The translations under genes and the position numbers were made by a program. Source: Carnegiea gigantea (lineage: Eukaryota > Streptophyta > Magnoliopsida > Caryophyllales > Cactaceae). Taken from it: a stretch of 64,000 nt of DNA. The notes beneath the pieces are model-generated. The model made no database searches. It saw only the letters and a program-made list of their open reading frames with translations, and was not told the origin of the DNA. The DNA lies in the NCBI GenBank assembly GCA_029747015.1, contig JAKOGI010001981.1, positions 91,311-155,310 on the forward strand, read 5' to 3'. Shown here piece by piece: positions 35,296 to 46,518 of this stretch (position 1 is the stretch's first letter; each line of letters begins with the position of its first letter).

Positions 35296-35397
35296 ATCTA
35301 TCTTGGTTATTGGTTCTCTTTTCTTGCTTCCTTCTCAGATGCATTCTTGATTCGCTTTAGCAAATACTTGCCTTAGTGAAGCTTGAATACATCAACT

Positions 35398-35409
35398 TGG
35401 TATCAGAGC
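35398..35409 (+). other. D primer-binding site
   Basis: TGGTATCAGAGC, three bases after the left LTR, in normal orientation to gag-pol. Confidence 0.93.
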
Positions 35410-35527
35410 TTAGGCTACCTTCTTGGCCAAGCTTCCCTTGCCCAAACACGTTCAAACACCAAACTCACAAAAACCACCCCAAACACTCACCCAAAAAAAA
35501 TTCCAGCCGTGCCTAGCCAGAAATTTA

Positions 35528-35708
35528 GCACGGGCACACCGCGCTCCCTACGCACGACCGTGCCACATCCAGAAACCCAAACCCATTTTCCAGCAACACA
35601 GCACGGGCACCCCGTGCCACCACACACGACCGTGCCACACCCACTGTCCCAGAATTCACCTTCAGCCCGTGAGCACGCCCTGACCGTGCCACACCACCTG
35701 ACCGTGCC
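35528..35708 (+). other. D leader: repeated GCACG/CGTGC dyads
   Basis: Between the PBS and gag the leader carries several copies: GCACGGGCACACCGCGC, GCACGACCGTGCC, GCACGGGCACCCCGTGCC, CACGACCGTGCC, then CTGACCGTGCC twice. Arms pair within and between copies. Comparable clusters occur in F and E leaders and in the U5 ends of A, B and G. Confidence 0.7.
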
Positions 35709-35754
35709 TCCCCCTTTTCAACCCAAAACACCAAATTCCGACCACAAAATCACC

Positions 35755-37332
35755 ATGTCCACTAGCCTTACCCCTACTCAGGTGGCTGAACAAGCCCTTA
35801 AGGAGAAAGCCGAGCTTGAGGCTCAACTCAAGTACCTCCAACGGCAACTTGGCCAACTCATGGAGGAAAAGAGGCGGAACCAATGGAGTTCTCGAAGCTT
35901 AAGCAAGCATAGGGACTCAGATGATTCTGGGGGAAGCAACCCTTTTGGTGGTTCTAGTGAGGAAGAGAAAGGTAGACGGCCACGCCGACACCAAAGGCAT
36001 AACGAACGAAGCTATGGTGATTTTAAAGTTGACATCCCGGAGTATGAAGGTCAGCTTGATCCGGATATTTTCCTCGATTGGTTGCAAACGGTGGAGCGAG
36101 TCTTTGAGTACAAAGACATCCCGGAAGGCAAAAAGGTAAAACTAGTGGCCTTGAAACTTCGTAAATATGCCTCTATTTGGTGGTCTAATGTTGTGTCCAA
36201 GAGAGTAAGGAAGGGGAAAAGTAAGATTAAGACTTGGGAGAAAATGAAGTCCAAACTAAAGGCCAAATTCTTACCCCCACATTACCTCCAAGACAACTTC
36301 CTTAAACTCCACCACCTCAAACAAGGTTCCAAAAGTGTAGAAGAATACACTAGGGACTTTGAACAACTTCTCTTAAAATGTGATTTGAAGGAGGATGACT
36401 CCCAAACCTTGATTCGATACTTGAGTGGTCTTGATGAGCAAATTGCTCATGTTGTTGAGTTACATCCTTACACCTCTCTTGATGAGCTAAGTGCTCTAGC
36501 CCACAAAGTTGAAATGCAAAAGAAACTCAAAGGCAAGAATCCCATCCCCAAGCCTACCCCACGGCCTTATGGCTTCCAAAAGCCTCCATACACTCCTCAA
36601 AAATCCTTCCCCTCTCCAAACCCGAAACCCCCACAAAACACCACTCCACAAACTCCCTCCAAACAACCGCCCCCAAAGCCATCTAGCAAAGTTCGGTGTT
36701 TTCGTTGCCAAGGCCTTGGACACTATGCTTCAGAGTGTCCCAACAAAAGAATGGTCTCTCTAGCTGAATATCAAGCTTCCTTAGAGGAGCTAGAAGAGGA
36801 GGAAGAAAAGGAGGAAGAAGAGAAAGGGGTGTACTTGAATGAAATCATAGAGGAGGTTGAAGAGGGTCTGGATGAAGGAGAGCTCTTGGTGATTAGAAGG
36901 GCCTTGAGTGGGCTAGCTTCCCATGAAGACATGGAGCAAAGGGAAAGCATTTTCCACACTCGGTGCACCGTGAGTGGGAAGGTGTGCTCCCTCATTATTG
37001 ACGGAGGAAGTTGTGCTAATGTGGTTTCCAAGACCACGGTGGACAAACTCAAGCTCCCGGTCACACCTCATCCTAATCCTTACACAATCCAATGGCTCAA
37101 CCAAGGTAAGGGTTTGCAAATCACCTCTCGGTGTTTACTTTCCTTTTCCATTGGTAGAACCCATAAGGATGAACTTTGGTGTGACATTGTGCCCATGGAT
37201 GCGTGCCATGTCCTCTTGGGCCGACCTTGGTTATTTGATAGAAGGGTTATGCATGATGGCCGCTTGAACACTTACACCTTCACCAAAGACCACAAGAAAA
37301 TCACCCTCATTCCCCTCAAACCAAGCCCATAA
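35755..37332 (+). CDS. D Gag and protease
   Basis: Start chosen at ATG 35755 (MSTSLTPTQVAEQALKE); the frame is open from 35383 but the upstream part is the dyad-rich leader. Order: coiled coil (LEAQLKYLQRQLGQLMEEKRR), gag core (IFLDWLQTVERVFEYKDIP, LRKYASIWWSNV), Pro-rich linker, zinc knuckle CFRCQGLGHYASEC (36697-36738), acidic stretch, then aspartic protease IIDGGSCANVVS (about 36996) with VPMDACHVLLGRPW. It ends at TAA 37330-37332, in the same frame as the downstream Pol. Either this is one inactivating change or a stop between Gag-PR and RT; B2 has a stop at the matching place (42083). Confidence 0.9.
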   Translation: MSTSLTPTQVAEQALKEKAELEAQLKYLQRQLGQLMEEKRRNQWSSRSLSKHRDSDDSGGSNPFGGSSEEEKGRRPRRHQRHNERSYGDFKVDIPEYEGQLDPDIFLDWLQTVERVFEYKDIPEGKKVKLVALKLRKYASIWWSNVVSKRVRKGKSKIKTWEKMKSKLKAKFLPPHYLQDNFLKLHHLKQGSKSVEEYTRDFEQLLLKCDLKEDDSQTLIRYLSGLDEQIAHVVELHPYTSLDELSALAHKVEMQKKLKGKNPIPKPTPRPYGFQKPPYTPQKSFPSPNPKPPQNTTPQTPSKQPPPKPSSKVRCFRCQGLGHYASECPNKRMVSLAEYQASLEELEEEEEKEEEEKGVYLNEIIEEVEEGLDEGELLVIRRALSGLASHEDMEQRESIFHTRCTVSGKVCSLIIDGGSCANVVSKTTVDKLKLPVTPHPNPYTIQWLNQGKGLQITSRCLLSFSIGRTHKDELWCDIVPMDACHVLLGRPWLFDRRVMHDGRLNTYTFTKDHKKITLIPLKPSP

Positions 37333-40149
37333 AAGAACCCCCAAGACAATCCCAAGTTGGATGTCTTTCTCACCACCTTACTCCACTCTCAACTACATGA
37401 ATTTGAAGACTTCAAAGAGTGGATCCTCTTAGGCCAAGAGCCGGCCAAGGTAAAGGAGTTTTCCCATCCTTTACTCACACCCCTCATGAAAACCTTTTCC
37501 CATGTCTTCCCACATGAAATACCCCATGGCCTACCCCCTAAAAGATTGATCCAACACAAGATTGATCTTATTCCCGGTGCCACACTCCCAAACAAGCCGG
37601 CATACCGCATGAACCCTCAAGAAACTCAAGAGGTTCAAAGACAGGTGGATGACCTCCTATCCAAGGGGTTAATCCGTGAGAGTTTGAGCCCGTGTGCCGT
37701 CCCGGCCTTGCTTGTGCCCAAGAAAGATGGGAGTATGAGAATGTGTGTTGATAGTAGAGTTATCAACAAGATCACCATCAAGTATCGGTACCCCATTCCA
37801 AGGTTGGAAGACTTGCTTGATGAGCTTCATGGAGCCACTATCTTCTCCAAAATCGACCTTAGAAGTGGCTATTATCAAATTCGCATCTTTGAAGAGGATG
37901 AGTGGAAGACGGCTTTTAAGACCAAAGGGGGCCTCTATGAGTGGTTAGTTATGCCATTTGGCTTGACTAATGCACCAAGCACCTTCATGAGACTTATGAA
38001 TGAGGTGCTTAGGGCGGTCATTGGCAAATTTGTTGTTGTCTATTTTGATGACATTCTTGTGTATAGCCGGGATGAACAAGAGCATGCAAGCCACCTCCAT
38101 CAAGTCTTGAGCATTTTGGCCGAAGAGAAGCTCTATGGTAATCTTGAGAAATGCCACTTCTTCACACCCCAAGTTATCTTCTTGGGTTATGTGGTTTCGG
38201 CTCAAGGCATCCATGTAGATGAAGACAAGGTCAAGGCCATCCGTGAGTGGCCTACTCCCACCTCCATACAACAAGTCCGGAGCTTCCATGGTTTGGCTTC
38301 CTTCTATAGGAGGTTTGTCAAAGATTTTAGCTCCATCATGGCACCCATGACCGAGGTCCTCAAGGCCAAGCACTTTGTGTGGAGTAATCAAGCCCAACGA
38401 GCTTTTGAAGAGATTAAGGAGAAGCTTACTAGTGCACCCATTCTTGCACTACCTAGCTTTTCCAAAGTCTTTGAGGTAGAATATGACGCTTCCGGAGTTG
38501 GCATAGGGGTCGTGTTGTCACAAGAGAAGAGGCCCATTGCATATTTTAGTGAAAAGTTGAATGATGCCAAGAGGAAGTACTCTACATATGACAAGGAGTT
38601 CTATGCCATTGTGAGGGCACTAGAACATTGGCGGCATTACTTGGTTGGAGGAGAGTTCATTCTCCACACGGATCACCAAGCTTTGAAGTTCATCCAAGGA
38701 CAACATAAGCTCAACCCACGACATGCCAAGTGGGTAGAGTTCATGCAATCCTTCCATTTTGTGATCCACCATAAATCCGGCCAAATGAACAAAGGGGCCG
38801 ATGCACTTTCAAGAAGGTATCTCTTGCTCTCTACCCTTGAAACCAAGGTACTTGGGTTTGAGGTTGTCAAGGGGATGTACACCAACGATGAAGACTTCAA
38901 GGAGATCTACGCAAAGTGTGCAACCCATCCCCACGGTCTCTTCCATCTCCTAAAGGGGTTCCTCTTCAAGGGCTCACGACTTTGTATACCTAAGTGCGGG
39001 TTTAGAGAGTTGCTAATCCAAGAGTTGCATGGTGGTGCTCTAGCCGGCCACTTTGGGGTAGAGAAGACGTGCTCAATGCTCAAGGAGCACTACTATTGGC
39101 CAAAAATGGCTAGAGATGTGGAGCATTTCATCAAAAGATGCTCAACTTGTCACATGGCTAAAAGCCATGTCCTTCCCCACGGCCTCTACTCCCCTTTGCC
39201 AGTACCTCTAGCCCCATGGGAAGATATTAGCTTGGATTTCATCACGGGTTTGCCGTGCACACAAAGAAGCAAGGACTCCATCGTGGTGGTGGTGGACCGA
39301 TTCTCCAAAATGGCCCACTTTGTTCCTTGCCACACCACTCATGATGCTTCCCACATAACCAATCTCTACTTCAAAGAGATTGTGAGACTTCATAGCATTC
39401 CCAAGAGCATGGTTTCGGATAGGGACACTAAGTTCCTTAGTCACTTTTGGCTCACACTTTGGAGAAAGATGGGGACACTTCTCAAGTTTAGTACCACTTG
39501 TCACCCCCAAACCGATGGCCAAACCGAGGTGACTAACCGAACCTTGGGCACCTTACTTAGGGTGCTTGTGAAGAAGAACATCAAGGCTTGGGATGAACTC
39601 CTACCTCATGCGGAGTTCGCCTTCAACCGCGCACCAAGCAAAGCCACCCACCTCTCCCCCTTCCAAGTGGTCTATGGGTACAATCCAAGAACACCCTTAG
39701 ACCTCACTCCCATTCCTACACCTAGCAAGTTTAGTTGGGAGGCTGAAAAACGAGCCCAAGAGATCAAGGACCTTCATGCTCAAGTCCGGGAGAGGATTGA
39801 GAAGGCTAATACCCAAGCCATGCATCAAGCCAATAAGCACAAGAAGGAGGTCCACTTTCAGCCGGGAGACTTAGTGTGGGTCCACTTGCGGAAGGAGAGA
39901 TTCCCAAGCAAACGCAAGTCCAAAATCATGCCAAGGTCCGATGGCCCGTTTGAGATATCAGAGAAGGTCGGGCCCAATGCCTACAAAGTCGACCTTCCCG
40001 GTGATTATGGGGTATCCGCCACCTTCAATGTGGCTGATTTGAGCCCATACTATGATGAAGATGAGCAGTTACCGAGTTTGAGGTCAAACTCCAAACAAGC
40101 CGGGGAGGAGTTGATGTATTCAAGCTTCACTAAGGCAAGTATTTGCTAA
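37333..40149 (+). CDS. D Pol: RT, RNase H, integrase
   Basis: Open from 37333 to 40149 in the gag frame; the first ATG is 37357 ([12 protein letters not shown]). RT carries [26 protein letters not shown] and [12 protein letters not shown] (about 38032-38064). RNase H begins [11 protein letters not shown] near 38470, with [17 protein letters not shown]. The integrase zinc region has [18 protein letters not shown] and CSTCH; the core has [20 protein letters not shown] and [13 protein letters not shown] (about 39500). [16 protein letters not shown] and [10 protein letters not shown] follow. All catalytic motifs look intact. The last codons ([11 protein letters not shown]) read into the inverted LTR, so the normal LTR-encoded tail of about 60 residues is missing. 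Confidence 0.94.
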   Translation, partial: KNPQDNPKLDVFLTTLLHSQLHEFEDFKEWILLGQEPAKVKEFSHPLLTPLMKTFSHVFPHEIPHGLPPKRLIQHKIDLIPGATLPNKPAYRMNPQETQEVQRQVDDLLSKGLIRESLSPCAVPALLVPKKDGSMRMCVDSRVINKITIKYRYPIPRLEDLLDELHGATIFSKIDLRSGYYQIRIFEEDEWKTAFKTKGGLYEWLVMPFGLTNAPSTFMRLMNEVLRAVIGKFVVVYFDDILVYSRDEQEHASHLHQVLSILAEEKLYGNLEKCHFFTPQVIFLGYVVSAQGIHVDEDKVKAIREWPTPTSIQQVRSFHGLASFYRRFVKDFSSIMAPMTEVLKAKHFVWSNQAQRAFEEIKEKLTSAPILALPSFSKVFEVEYDASGVGIGVVLSQEKRPIAYFSEKLNDAKRKYSTYDKEFYAIVRALEHWRHYLVGGEFILHTDHQALKFIQGQHKLNPRHAKWVEFMQSFHFVIHHKSGQMNKGADALSRRYLLLSTLETKVLGFEVVKGMYTNDEDFKEIYAKCATHPHGLFHLLKGFLFKGSRLCIPKCGFRELLIQELHGGALAGHFGVEKTCSMLKEHYYWPKMARDVEHFIKRCSTCHMAKSHVLPHGLYSPLPVPLAPWEDISLDFITGLPCTQRSKDSIVVVVDRFSKMAHFVPCHTTHDASHITNLYFKEIVRLHSIPKSMVSDRDTKFLSHFWLTLWRKMGTLLKFSTTCHPQTDGQTEVTNRTLGTLLRVLVKKNIKAWDELLPHAEFAFNRAPSKATHLSPFQVVYGYNPRTPLDLTPIPTPSKFSWEAEKRAQEIKDLHAQVRERIEKANTQAMHQANKHKKEVHFQPGDLVWVHLRKERFPSKRKSKIMPRSDGPFEISEKVGPNAYKVDLPGDYGVSATFNVADLSPYYDEDEQLPSLRSNSKQAGEELMYSSFTKASIC
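40097..40111 (+). other. D polypurine tract
   Basis: AAGCCGGGGAGGAG plus T, immediately before the inverted LTR at 40112. It is in the normal place and orientation; only the LTR beyond it is reversed. Confidence 0.8.
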
Positions 40150-41229
40150 AGCGAATCAAGAATGCATCTGAGAAGGAAGCAAGAAAAGAGAACCAATAAC
40201 CAAGATAGATCAAGTGGACTAGCAAGGGTGATGATAACCCACCTTGGTTTGCACACTTGGGCAAATCTTCTTCCTTCAACTAAGTTACAGAATTTAATCA
40301 CCTTCTTAGTTAAATTAAGAAGACCTAGAGACCCACTTGAGTTGCCAAGCTCAAGATATAACACTAGGAGTTTTTGTGGAGAGAGTTTAGAGAACTCACA
40401 AGCTCTTGCATTCAAAGTTGGTTACAAGTGAGAGCCCCATCTGGTTTTTATGCTAGAGTGGCCGAGTTCCCTCCCCTTCCAAGCAGCAAAATCAATAGCT
40501 AGGTACATTTGGGGAAGAGTTACACATCTAATCAGCCAATACTAGCTAAACACCTCAATACCTAGCTTAATCTACCTCATTAGGGGTTATAATGCCTCCC
40601 AAATGAGGTGTCAAGCTTACAATGATCCTAGGATGCAGCAACATGACTCATTCAGCAAGTGGGGAGGCAAGGGGACAAGCAAAACCCAAGAAAATCAGAC
40701 CCTTGTACCGGTTTGGGAAGAACCGGGTAAAGGGGTGTTTCTCTTGTCCTTTTGGCTGGTTAATACCAACACAAGGGGGTGCTTTGGATGGGATTTGAAC
40801 CCATGACCTGATAAATATTTGTGTCCCCTTTCATGCTGCAAAATTTCAGAAACAATGGAGTTGAGTTGGTGGTCCAAACATTCCCTTAATTCGGACTGTG
40901 CTGATTGGCGCCCTGCAGTGCACTATCTTCAGTTTTTGGCTTGGTTGGCTGACCAAATGGACTTCAAATGCCTTGCAAAAGGTCTTGTTGGAAAGCTAAG
41001 ATCCTAAGCTTTAAGGGGGTGGTGCGTGCAGGAAATTTCCCCCTCTATATTTTGCTCCAACAGCGACACAAAACCGGGCCAGAAACTGGACGAACTGAAC
41101 AGTGCATCTTCTGCTGTGCACATGAGTTTTCTGACCAAGGCATGAACTTCTTTGGCCTCCTTGGGGGTTGAATGGGTGTGAGGGTTTGCTGAATGTGTGG
41201 ATGAAGCTTGGGCACGATGGTCCCCATCA
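40112..41229 (-). repeat. D right LTR, inverted
   Basis: 1118 bp. It starts TGATGTATTCAAGC (reverse complement of the left LTR end) and finishes GATGGTCCCCATCA (reverse complement of the left LTR start), followed by the GAAGT duplication. Substitutions against the left LTR are visible near 41100-41120, so it is not a simple copied block. Confidence 0.92.
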
Positions 41230-41234
41230 GAAGT

Positions 41235-44200
41235 CTAGGATGAATTTTCGTGATTCACTCAAGCCCTATTCTGCACCAAACCGTGGGCAACCCTTAAACA
41301 AGGGGAGTACCACACCTCAGCCTAAATCATCTACCCCTTTCCCATCTAACCCATAAAAGAACCAAGCTCCTCAAAGGCCACCACCACCAAACCCCCCACG
41401 TCCAAACCCATACTCCGTAAGCCAAAGAAGGTGTTACAAGTGCCAAGGCTTTGGACATATTGCTTCTGATTGTCCGAGTCAAAAGGTAGTCACCTTAGCT
41501 GAATGGGAAGCCATAGAGGGAGAATTTGCCGAGGAGAAAGAAGAGGAAAAGGAAGAAGATGCTGAGAGCGATCATGAAGATGATCAGGAGGAGTTTGTGG
41601 AAAACGCAGATGAAGGTGAGATGCTAGTAATTCGAAGGGTATTGAGCAATCAACGAGTTGCTAAGGATGAACAACGTGAGAACATCTTTCACTCACGGTG
41701 TACAGTCCAAGGCAAAGTGTGCTCGTTAATCATCGATGGAGGAAGTTGTGACAACGTTGTTTCATTAAGCATGATTAAGAAACTGGGCCTTCAGTCCACA
41801 ACACACCCCCACCCATACAACATTCAATGGCTAAATCAAGGCAAGGGATTACAAGTTAACTCTCGTTGCTTGATTTCATTCTCTCTTGGTAAGAACTACC
41901 AAGATGAACTTTGGTGTGATGTTATCCCCATGGATGCTTGTCATATTCTGTTAGGACGACCATGGATGTATGATAGAAAGGTTATGCATAATGGTTATCT
42001 TAATACTTATTCTTTTACCAAAGATGGCAAGAAGATTACTCTGAATCCTATGTCACCATCCGAACTCCACAAAATGAAACCATAAAAGGGCCACAATCAA
42101 TCTGACTTGCTTTTGACATATGTTGAACCACTTTTAAAGGCCTCTCAACATGAGTTCAAGGCCTTGAAAGAATGGATATTGCAAGTACAAGATGAGCCAG
42201 AAACACCACTTCCATCCCATCCCATAGCCAAGGTCATATTGAATCAGTTCAGTCACCTATTTCCAGATGAGATACCTTCGGGTTTACCCCCAAAGCGTGA
42301 TATTCAACATCATATTGACCTTATCCTAGGATCCATTCTGCCTAATAAGCCAGCCTACAGGACAAATCCCAAGAAAACTCAAGAGATTCAACGACAAGTT
42401 GAAGAACTGATATTCAAGGGGTTGGTACGAGAATCCTTAAGTCCATGTGCTGTTCCTGCTCTTTTGGTTCCGAAAAAGGATGGTAGTATGAGGATGTGTG
42501 TTGACAGTAGGGCCATAAACAAGATCACTATCAAGTATAGGTACCCTATACCTAGGCTTGAAGATATGTTGGATGAGTTACATGGTTCTAAGGTGTTTAG
42601 CAAGATTGATTTGAGAAGTGGTTATTATCAGATTCGTATTAGGGAGGGTGATGAGTGGAAAACTGCTTTTAAGACTAAAGGTGGATTATACGAATGGTTA
42701 GTCATGCCTTTTGGTCTTTCGAACACCCCTAGTACGTTTATGAGATTGATGAATCAGGTATTTCGGCCATACTTGGGCAAGTTCGTGGTCGTTTACTTCG
42801 ATGATATTTTGGTCTTTAGTAAGAACGAGCAAGAACATCAAGATCACTTAACTCAGGTGATGCTCGTTCTTGAAAAGGAGAAGTTATTTGGGAACCTAAA
42901 GAAGTGTACCTTCTTTACCCATGAGGTTACCTTCTTAGGTTATATAGTTTCTGAAAGTGGTATTAAGGCGGATGAAAGCAAGATTGAGGCTATTCGGACT
43001 TGGCCTGTTCCTAAAAGTATTCATGATATTCGAAGCTTTCATGGCTTGGCTTCTTTCTATAGGAGATTCATACGCAATTTCAGCACTATTCTAGCTCCTA
43101 TAACTGAAGTTCTTAAGGGTTCCTCGTTCACTTGGAATCCTAAAGCCCAAGCAGCCTTTGAAGAAGTGAAAGAGAGGCTAACTCAAGCCCCGGTTTTAGC
43201 TCTACCGTGTTTTGAGAAGGTCTTTGAAGTTGAATGCGATGCTTCTGGAGTTGGTGTTGGAGGAATTCTTACTCAAGAAGGACGCCCTTTGGCCTTCTTC
43301 AGTGAGAAGTTATGTGATACCAGGAAAAGATATTCAACTTATGACAAGGAGTTCTATGCCATCGTTCGATGCCTAGAACATTGGAACCATTATTTGATTG
43401 CCAGTGAGTTCATTCTGCACTCAGATCATGAGGCTTTGAAGTATATTCAAGGCCAACATAAGTTAAACTCACGCCATGCTAAATGAGTTGAGTTCCTGCA
43501 GTCCTTTCACTTTACTATCAAGCATAAGTCTGGCAAGTTAAATCAAGGCGCCGATGCCCTTTCTCGGCGTTATCTATTGATGTTCCAATTAGATGCTTGT
43601 ATCCTTGGATTTGAGCATCTAAAGGCTTTATACCAGGATGATGAAGATTTTGGGGTGTTATACTCTGAGTGTACTAAACATCCCAAAGGGGATTTCTTAA
43701 TTCAAGAAGAGTTTCTCTTTAAAGGTGCTCAGTTTTGTGTCCCCAAATGCAGCACTCGTGAGTTGTTGATTCGAGAAGTCCATGCTGGATCCTTAGCTGG
43801 TCATTTTGGTGAAGACAAGACCCTAATCATGCTTAGGGAACATTATTATTGGCCAGGCATGGAGAAAGACGTTCAAGACATCATTCGAAGGTGCAGTACG
43901 TGTCAGATAGCGAAGAGTCATTCGCTCCCTCAGGGATTATACACGCCACTTCCTATTCCTATGTTGCCATGGGTAGACGTTAGTATGGATTTCATACTTG
44001 GTTTACCAAAAACACAAAGGAATTAAGATTCTATCTTTGTGGTCGTGGATCGATTTTCAAAGATGGCTCATTTCATTCCCTGCAACAAGACTAATGATGC
44101 CACTCATGTTGCTGAGCTGTATTTCAAGGAGGTCATGAGACTTCATGGAATTCCTTGTTCCATCGTCTCAGATCGAGATACCAAGTTCCTAAGTCACTTT

Positions 44201-45031
44201 TGGATTACTTTGTGGAAAAAGTTGGGTACCAAACTCAAATACAGTACCACTTGTCATCCACAAACCGATGGGCAAACCGAGGTTACTAATCGAACCCTTG
44301 GTACTCTATTAAGGGTCTTGATTAAAAACCACACAAAAGCTTGGGATCTGTTACTTCCACATGCTGAGTTTGCTTACAATAGGACTCCAAGCAAGGCTAC
44401 TGGTCTATCACCCTTTAAAGTGGTCTATGGGATTGACCCCCTAAGTCCACTTGATCTTGTTCCTCGACCATTAGATCAAAAGCCAAGTGCGGATGCCGCT
44501 ACTAGAGTGGAAGAAATCCAGAAGTTGCATGAGTTAGTAAAGGCCAAGATTGAAAAAACTACACTTTCATACACGGCCCAAGCTAACAAGCACAAAAGAG
44601 AGAAGCTTTTTAAGCCAGGTGATTTGGTTTGGATTCATCTCCGTAAAGAACATTTTCCTTCCAAAAGGAAAACTAAATTGATGCCTAGAGCGGATGGTCC
44701 ATTCGAGATTTTGGAGAAGATTAACAATAATGCTTACAAGGTGGAGTTACCAGGAGATTATGGAGTATCAGCTACGTTTAACGTTGCTGATTTAAGTCCT
44801 TATGAAGCAGATAGTTACCTTTCTGATTTGAGGATCAAATCTTCCCAACAAGGGGAGAATGATGGAGGTCCATCCTCAAGGTCTAATAATGCTTCATTGA
44901 TCCAAAATAATCAAGAAATCAACTCCAAAGTCACGGCCATGAGTCACTTGATGGAAAAGGCGCACGGTGATGCACCCGGGTTCTCATCTAGATTTTTACC
45001 CGGCTTTTGTTATCTTATTACCTCGGCCTAA
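41235..45031 (+). pseudogene. B2 Gag (3' part) and Pol
   Basis: Continues B2 gag after D, all in one frame. The zinc knuckle CYKCQGFGHIASDC lies near 41431, protease IIDGGSCDNVVS near 41727 (Ala to Asp), RT with YFDD near 42800, RNase H from 43220, integrase zinc and core ([24 protein letters not shown] near 44260) and [14 protein letters not shown]. In-frame stops: TAA 41354-41356, TAA 42083-42085, TGA 43484-43486 (TGG in B1) and TAA 44024-44026 (AAA in B1). There are no frameshifts. The end runs 57 codons into LTR-B3. Closely similar to B1, with different lesions. Confidence 0.94.
44848..44859 (+). other. B2 polypurine tract
   Basis: ACAAGGGGAGAA directly before LTR-B3; same as the B1 tract. 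Confidence 0.85.
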
Positions 45032-46404
45032 GGCACATTTTGGTGCCCGCTTTTTGGATGATTATCAAGTTCAGGATGTTAGCTTTTAAGTCCAATTGGT
45101 TTCATATCATTTGGAATTCAATTGGTTACTTAAAACAGTTCATCTCTTGAACCTGTCCGGATTGCACTGCAAAATGCACGGTTTTGGTTTTCTAGTTTGT
45201 TCAGGGGGCAAATGACGTCCAAATGCTACAATTCAAATTGCAGGGCAAACTAGACATCTTGTGGTTTCCAACCATGTAAGAAACGTAGAAATTAGTCATC
45301 ATTTGACGTGTCAAGCATGCGTTGCAAGTTGAGGCAGAAACCAGCTGACTGACACCCGCTTACTTAGCCTAGTAGTTTTCCTCCTTCAAGGGGTTTGCTT
45401 AAGGTGGAAGACTGCCAACTAGGTCATTTTGAGCTGCTTGATGAACCACCACTCAGCTACTTGTGAGAGAGACACGTGGAGCAAGTGAAACACCACCATT
45501 TTGCAAGCTCTCATTCGACCCCTCAAGCATGACATGGCACACATGCATTTTTCAGTCCTTTTGAGGTGGCTAGCCGTGCACTCTTGCCTTCCTAGCTGGG
45601 AAATTGAGTCATTTACATTCCTTAATGCAAAGAAAAAGGCTTAGGAAGATAAATTAAGTGCTTTGTAATATAAACTTTCAGCTTTGGTTTGTATTAGATT
45701 AAACCGTATGCTAGGTAGTGATTAGCAAGCTTAATGACTTTCCTCCCTTGGAAGGAAAGCTCATTCGTGTACTCTCAAGGCCATATAAAAGCCTTGTATG
45801 TTCATTTTAAGCAAAATAGAGTTGATTATTCAGTTGAGAGCAAAGACTTTGTGTCTTGGGATTTCCTAAACACTTAACTTACTTATCCTTAATTGTGGCC
45901 GATTAAGGTGGTGACCAAGTGAGTCTTGATCTTGATTAGGTGGTGTATCTTATCCTAATCCAAGATTAAGGGCCCTAAGCTAAGTGATTAGTGGTATATC
46001 TTATCTAATCATCTAGCTTAGAACTATCCAAAATTCATTAAACACACTTGAAGTTCTTAAGCTAGCTCTTGGTTTCTCTCCTCTCAAACCGTGAGTTCCC
46101 TCTTGATCTTCTTAGTGTTTTGAATCCTCCTTTCTTTCCTCACTTCCTTTACTCCTTTGTTTACTCATTTCCACACAAAATCAAGACCAAGACAAAGCTA
46201 ATTGCATCAAACTTCCATTAATCCTCAAACTACCTCAAACCGTGAAGAAGGAACATCCCGGGCAAGCTAGGCAGCAAGTTGGCACGGTCCCCCCATGCCT
46301 TCAAGCACGACCGTGCCCCCCCTGGCCATGAGTGTTTGTTTGCTTTCTAGCATCCTTTGACGTGAGTTAACTTGGGTTGCTTCATTCCCTTGTGACTTAC
46401 ACCA
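44860..46404 (+). repeat. LTR-B3, shared by B2 and truncated B3
   Basis: 1545 bp, TGATGGAGGTCC to CTTACACCA. Shares the ACACCA end with LTR-B1, whereas LTR-B2 has ACATCA. The TATA box is at 45784-45790, the stem-loop array near 45890-46022, and dyads near 46283-46320. Confidence 0.92.
45784..45790 (+). promoter_or_regulatory. TATA box of LTR-B3
   Basis: TATAAAA in CATATAAAAGCC, equivalent to 24884 and 32757. Confidence 0.6.
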
Positions 46405-46408
46405 ATTT

Positions 46409-46420
46409 TGGTATTAGAGC
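46409..46420 (+). other. B3 primer-binding site (mutated)
   Basis: TGGTATTAGAGC, one C to T change from the tRNA-Met complement. Confidence 0.85.
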
Positions 46421-46518
46421 AAGTTTAGAACTTGGCCTGAACCCCACGCCATTCCCAGCCTATCTCTGAAATCATTTCAAACACAGTCCAGCATAAACCG
46501 CTCCTTCCTGCGATCACA

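Larger units (their letters stand above)
34276..35394 (+). repeat. D left (5') LTR
   Basis: 1119 bp, TGATGGGGACCATCG to GAATACATCA. Short D-type start, without the 215-bp extension of the solo LTR at 9609-10953. It contains the tRNA T-arm-like sequence at 34699-34718, a TATA-like GCATAAAAA near 35052 and the stem-loop array 35151-35295. Confidence 0.93.
34276..41229 (+). mobile_element. Ty3/gypsy element D with LTRs in opposite orientation
   Basis: 6954 bp inserted in B2 gag with the perfect duplication GAAGT (34271-34275 and 41230-41234). The left LTR (34276-35394) is plus-oriented, as are PBS, gag-pol and PPT. The right LTR (40112-41229) is the reverse complement of the left one, with exact TG/CA ends; by eye it differs by only a few substitutions over the parts compared. 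Among the elements here it has the most intact coding region. A normal element would carry direct LTRs. Confidence 0.92.
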
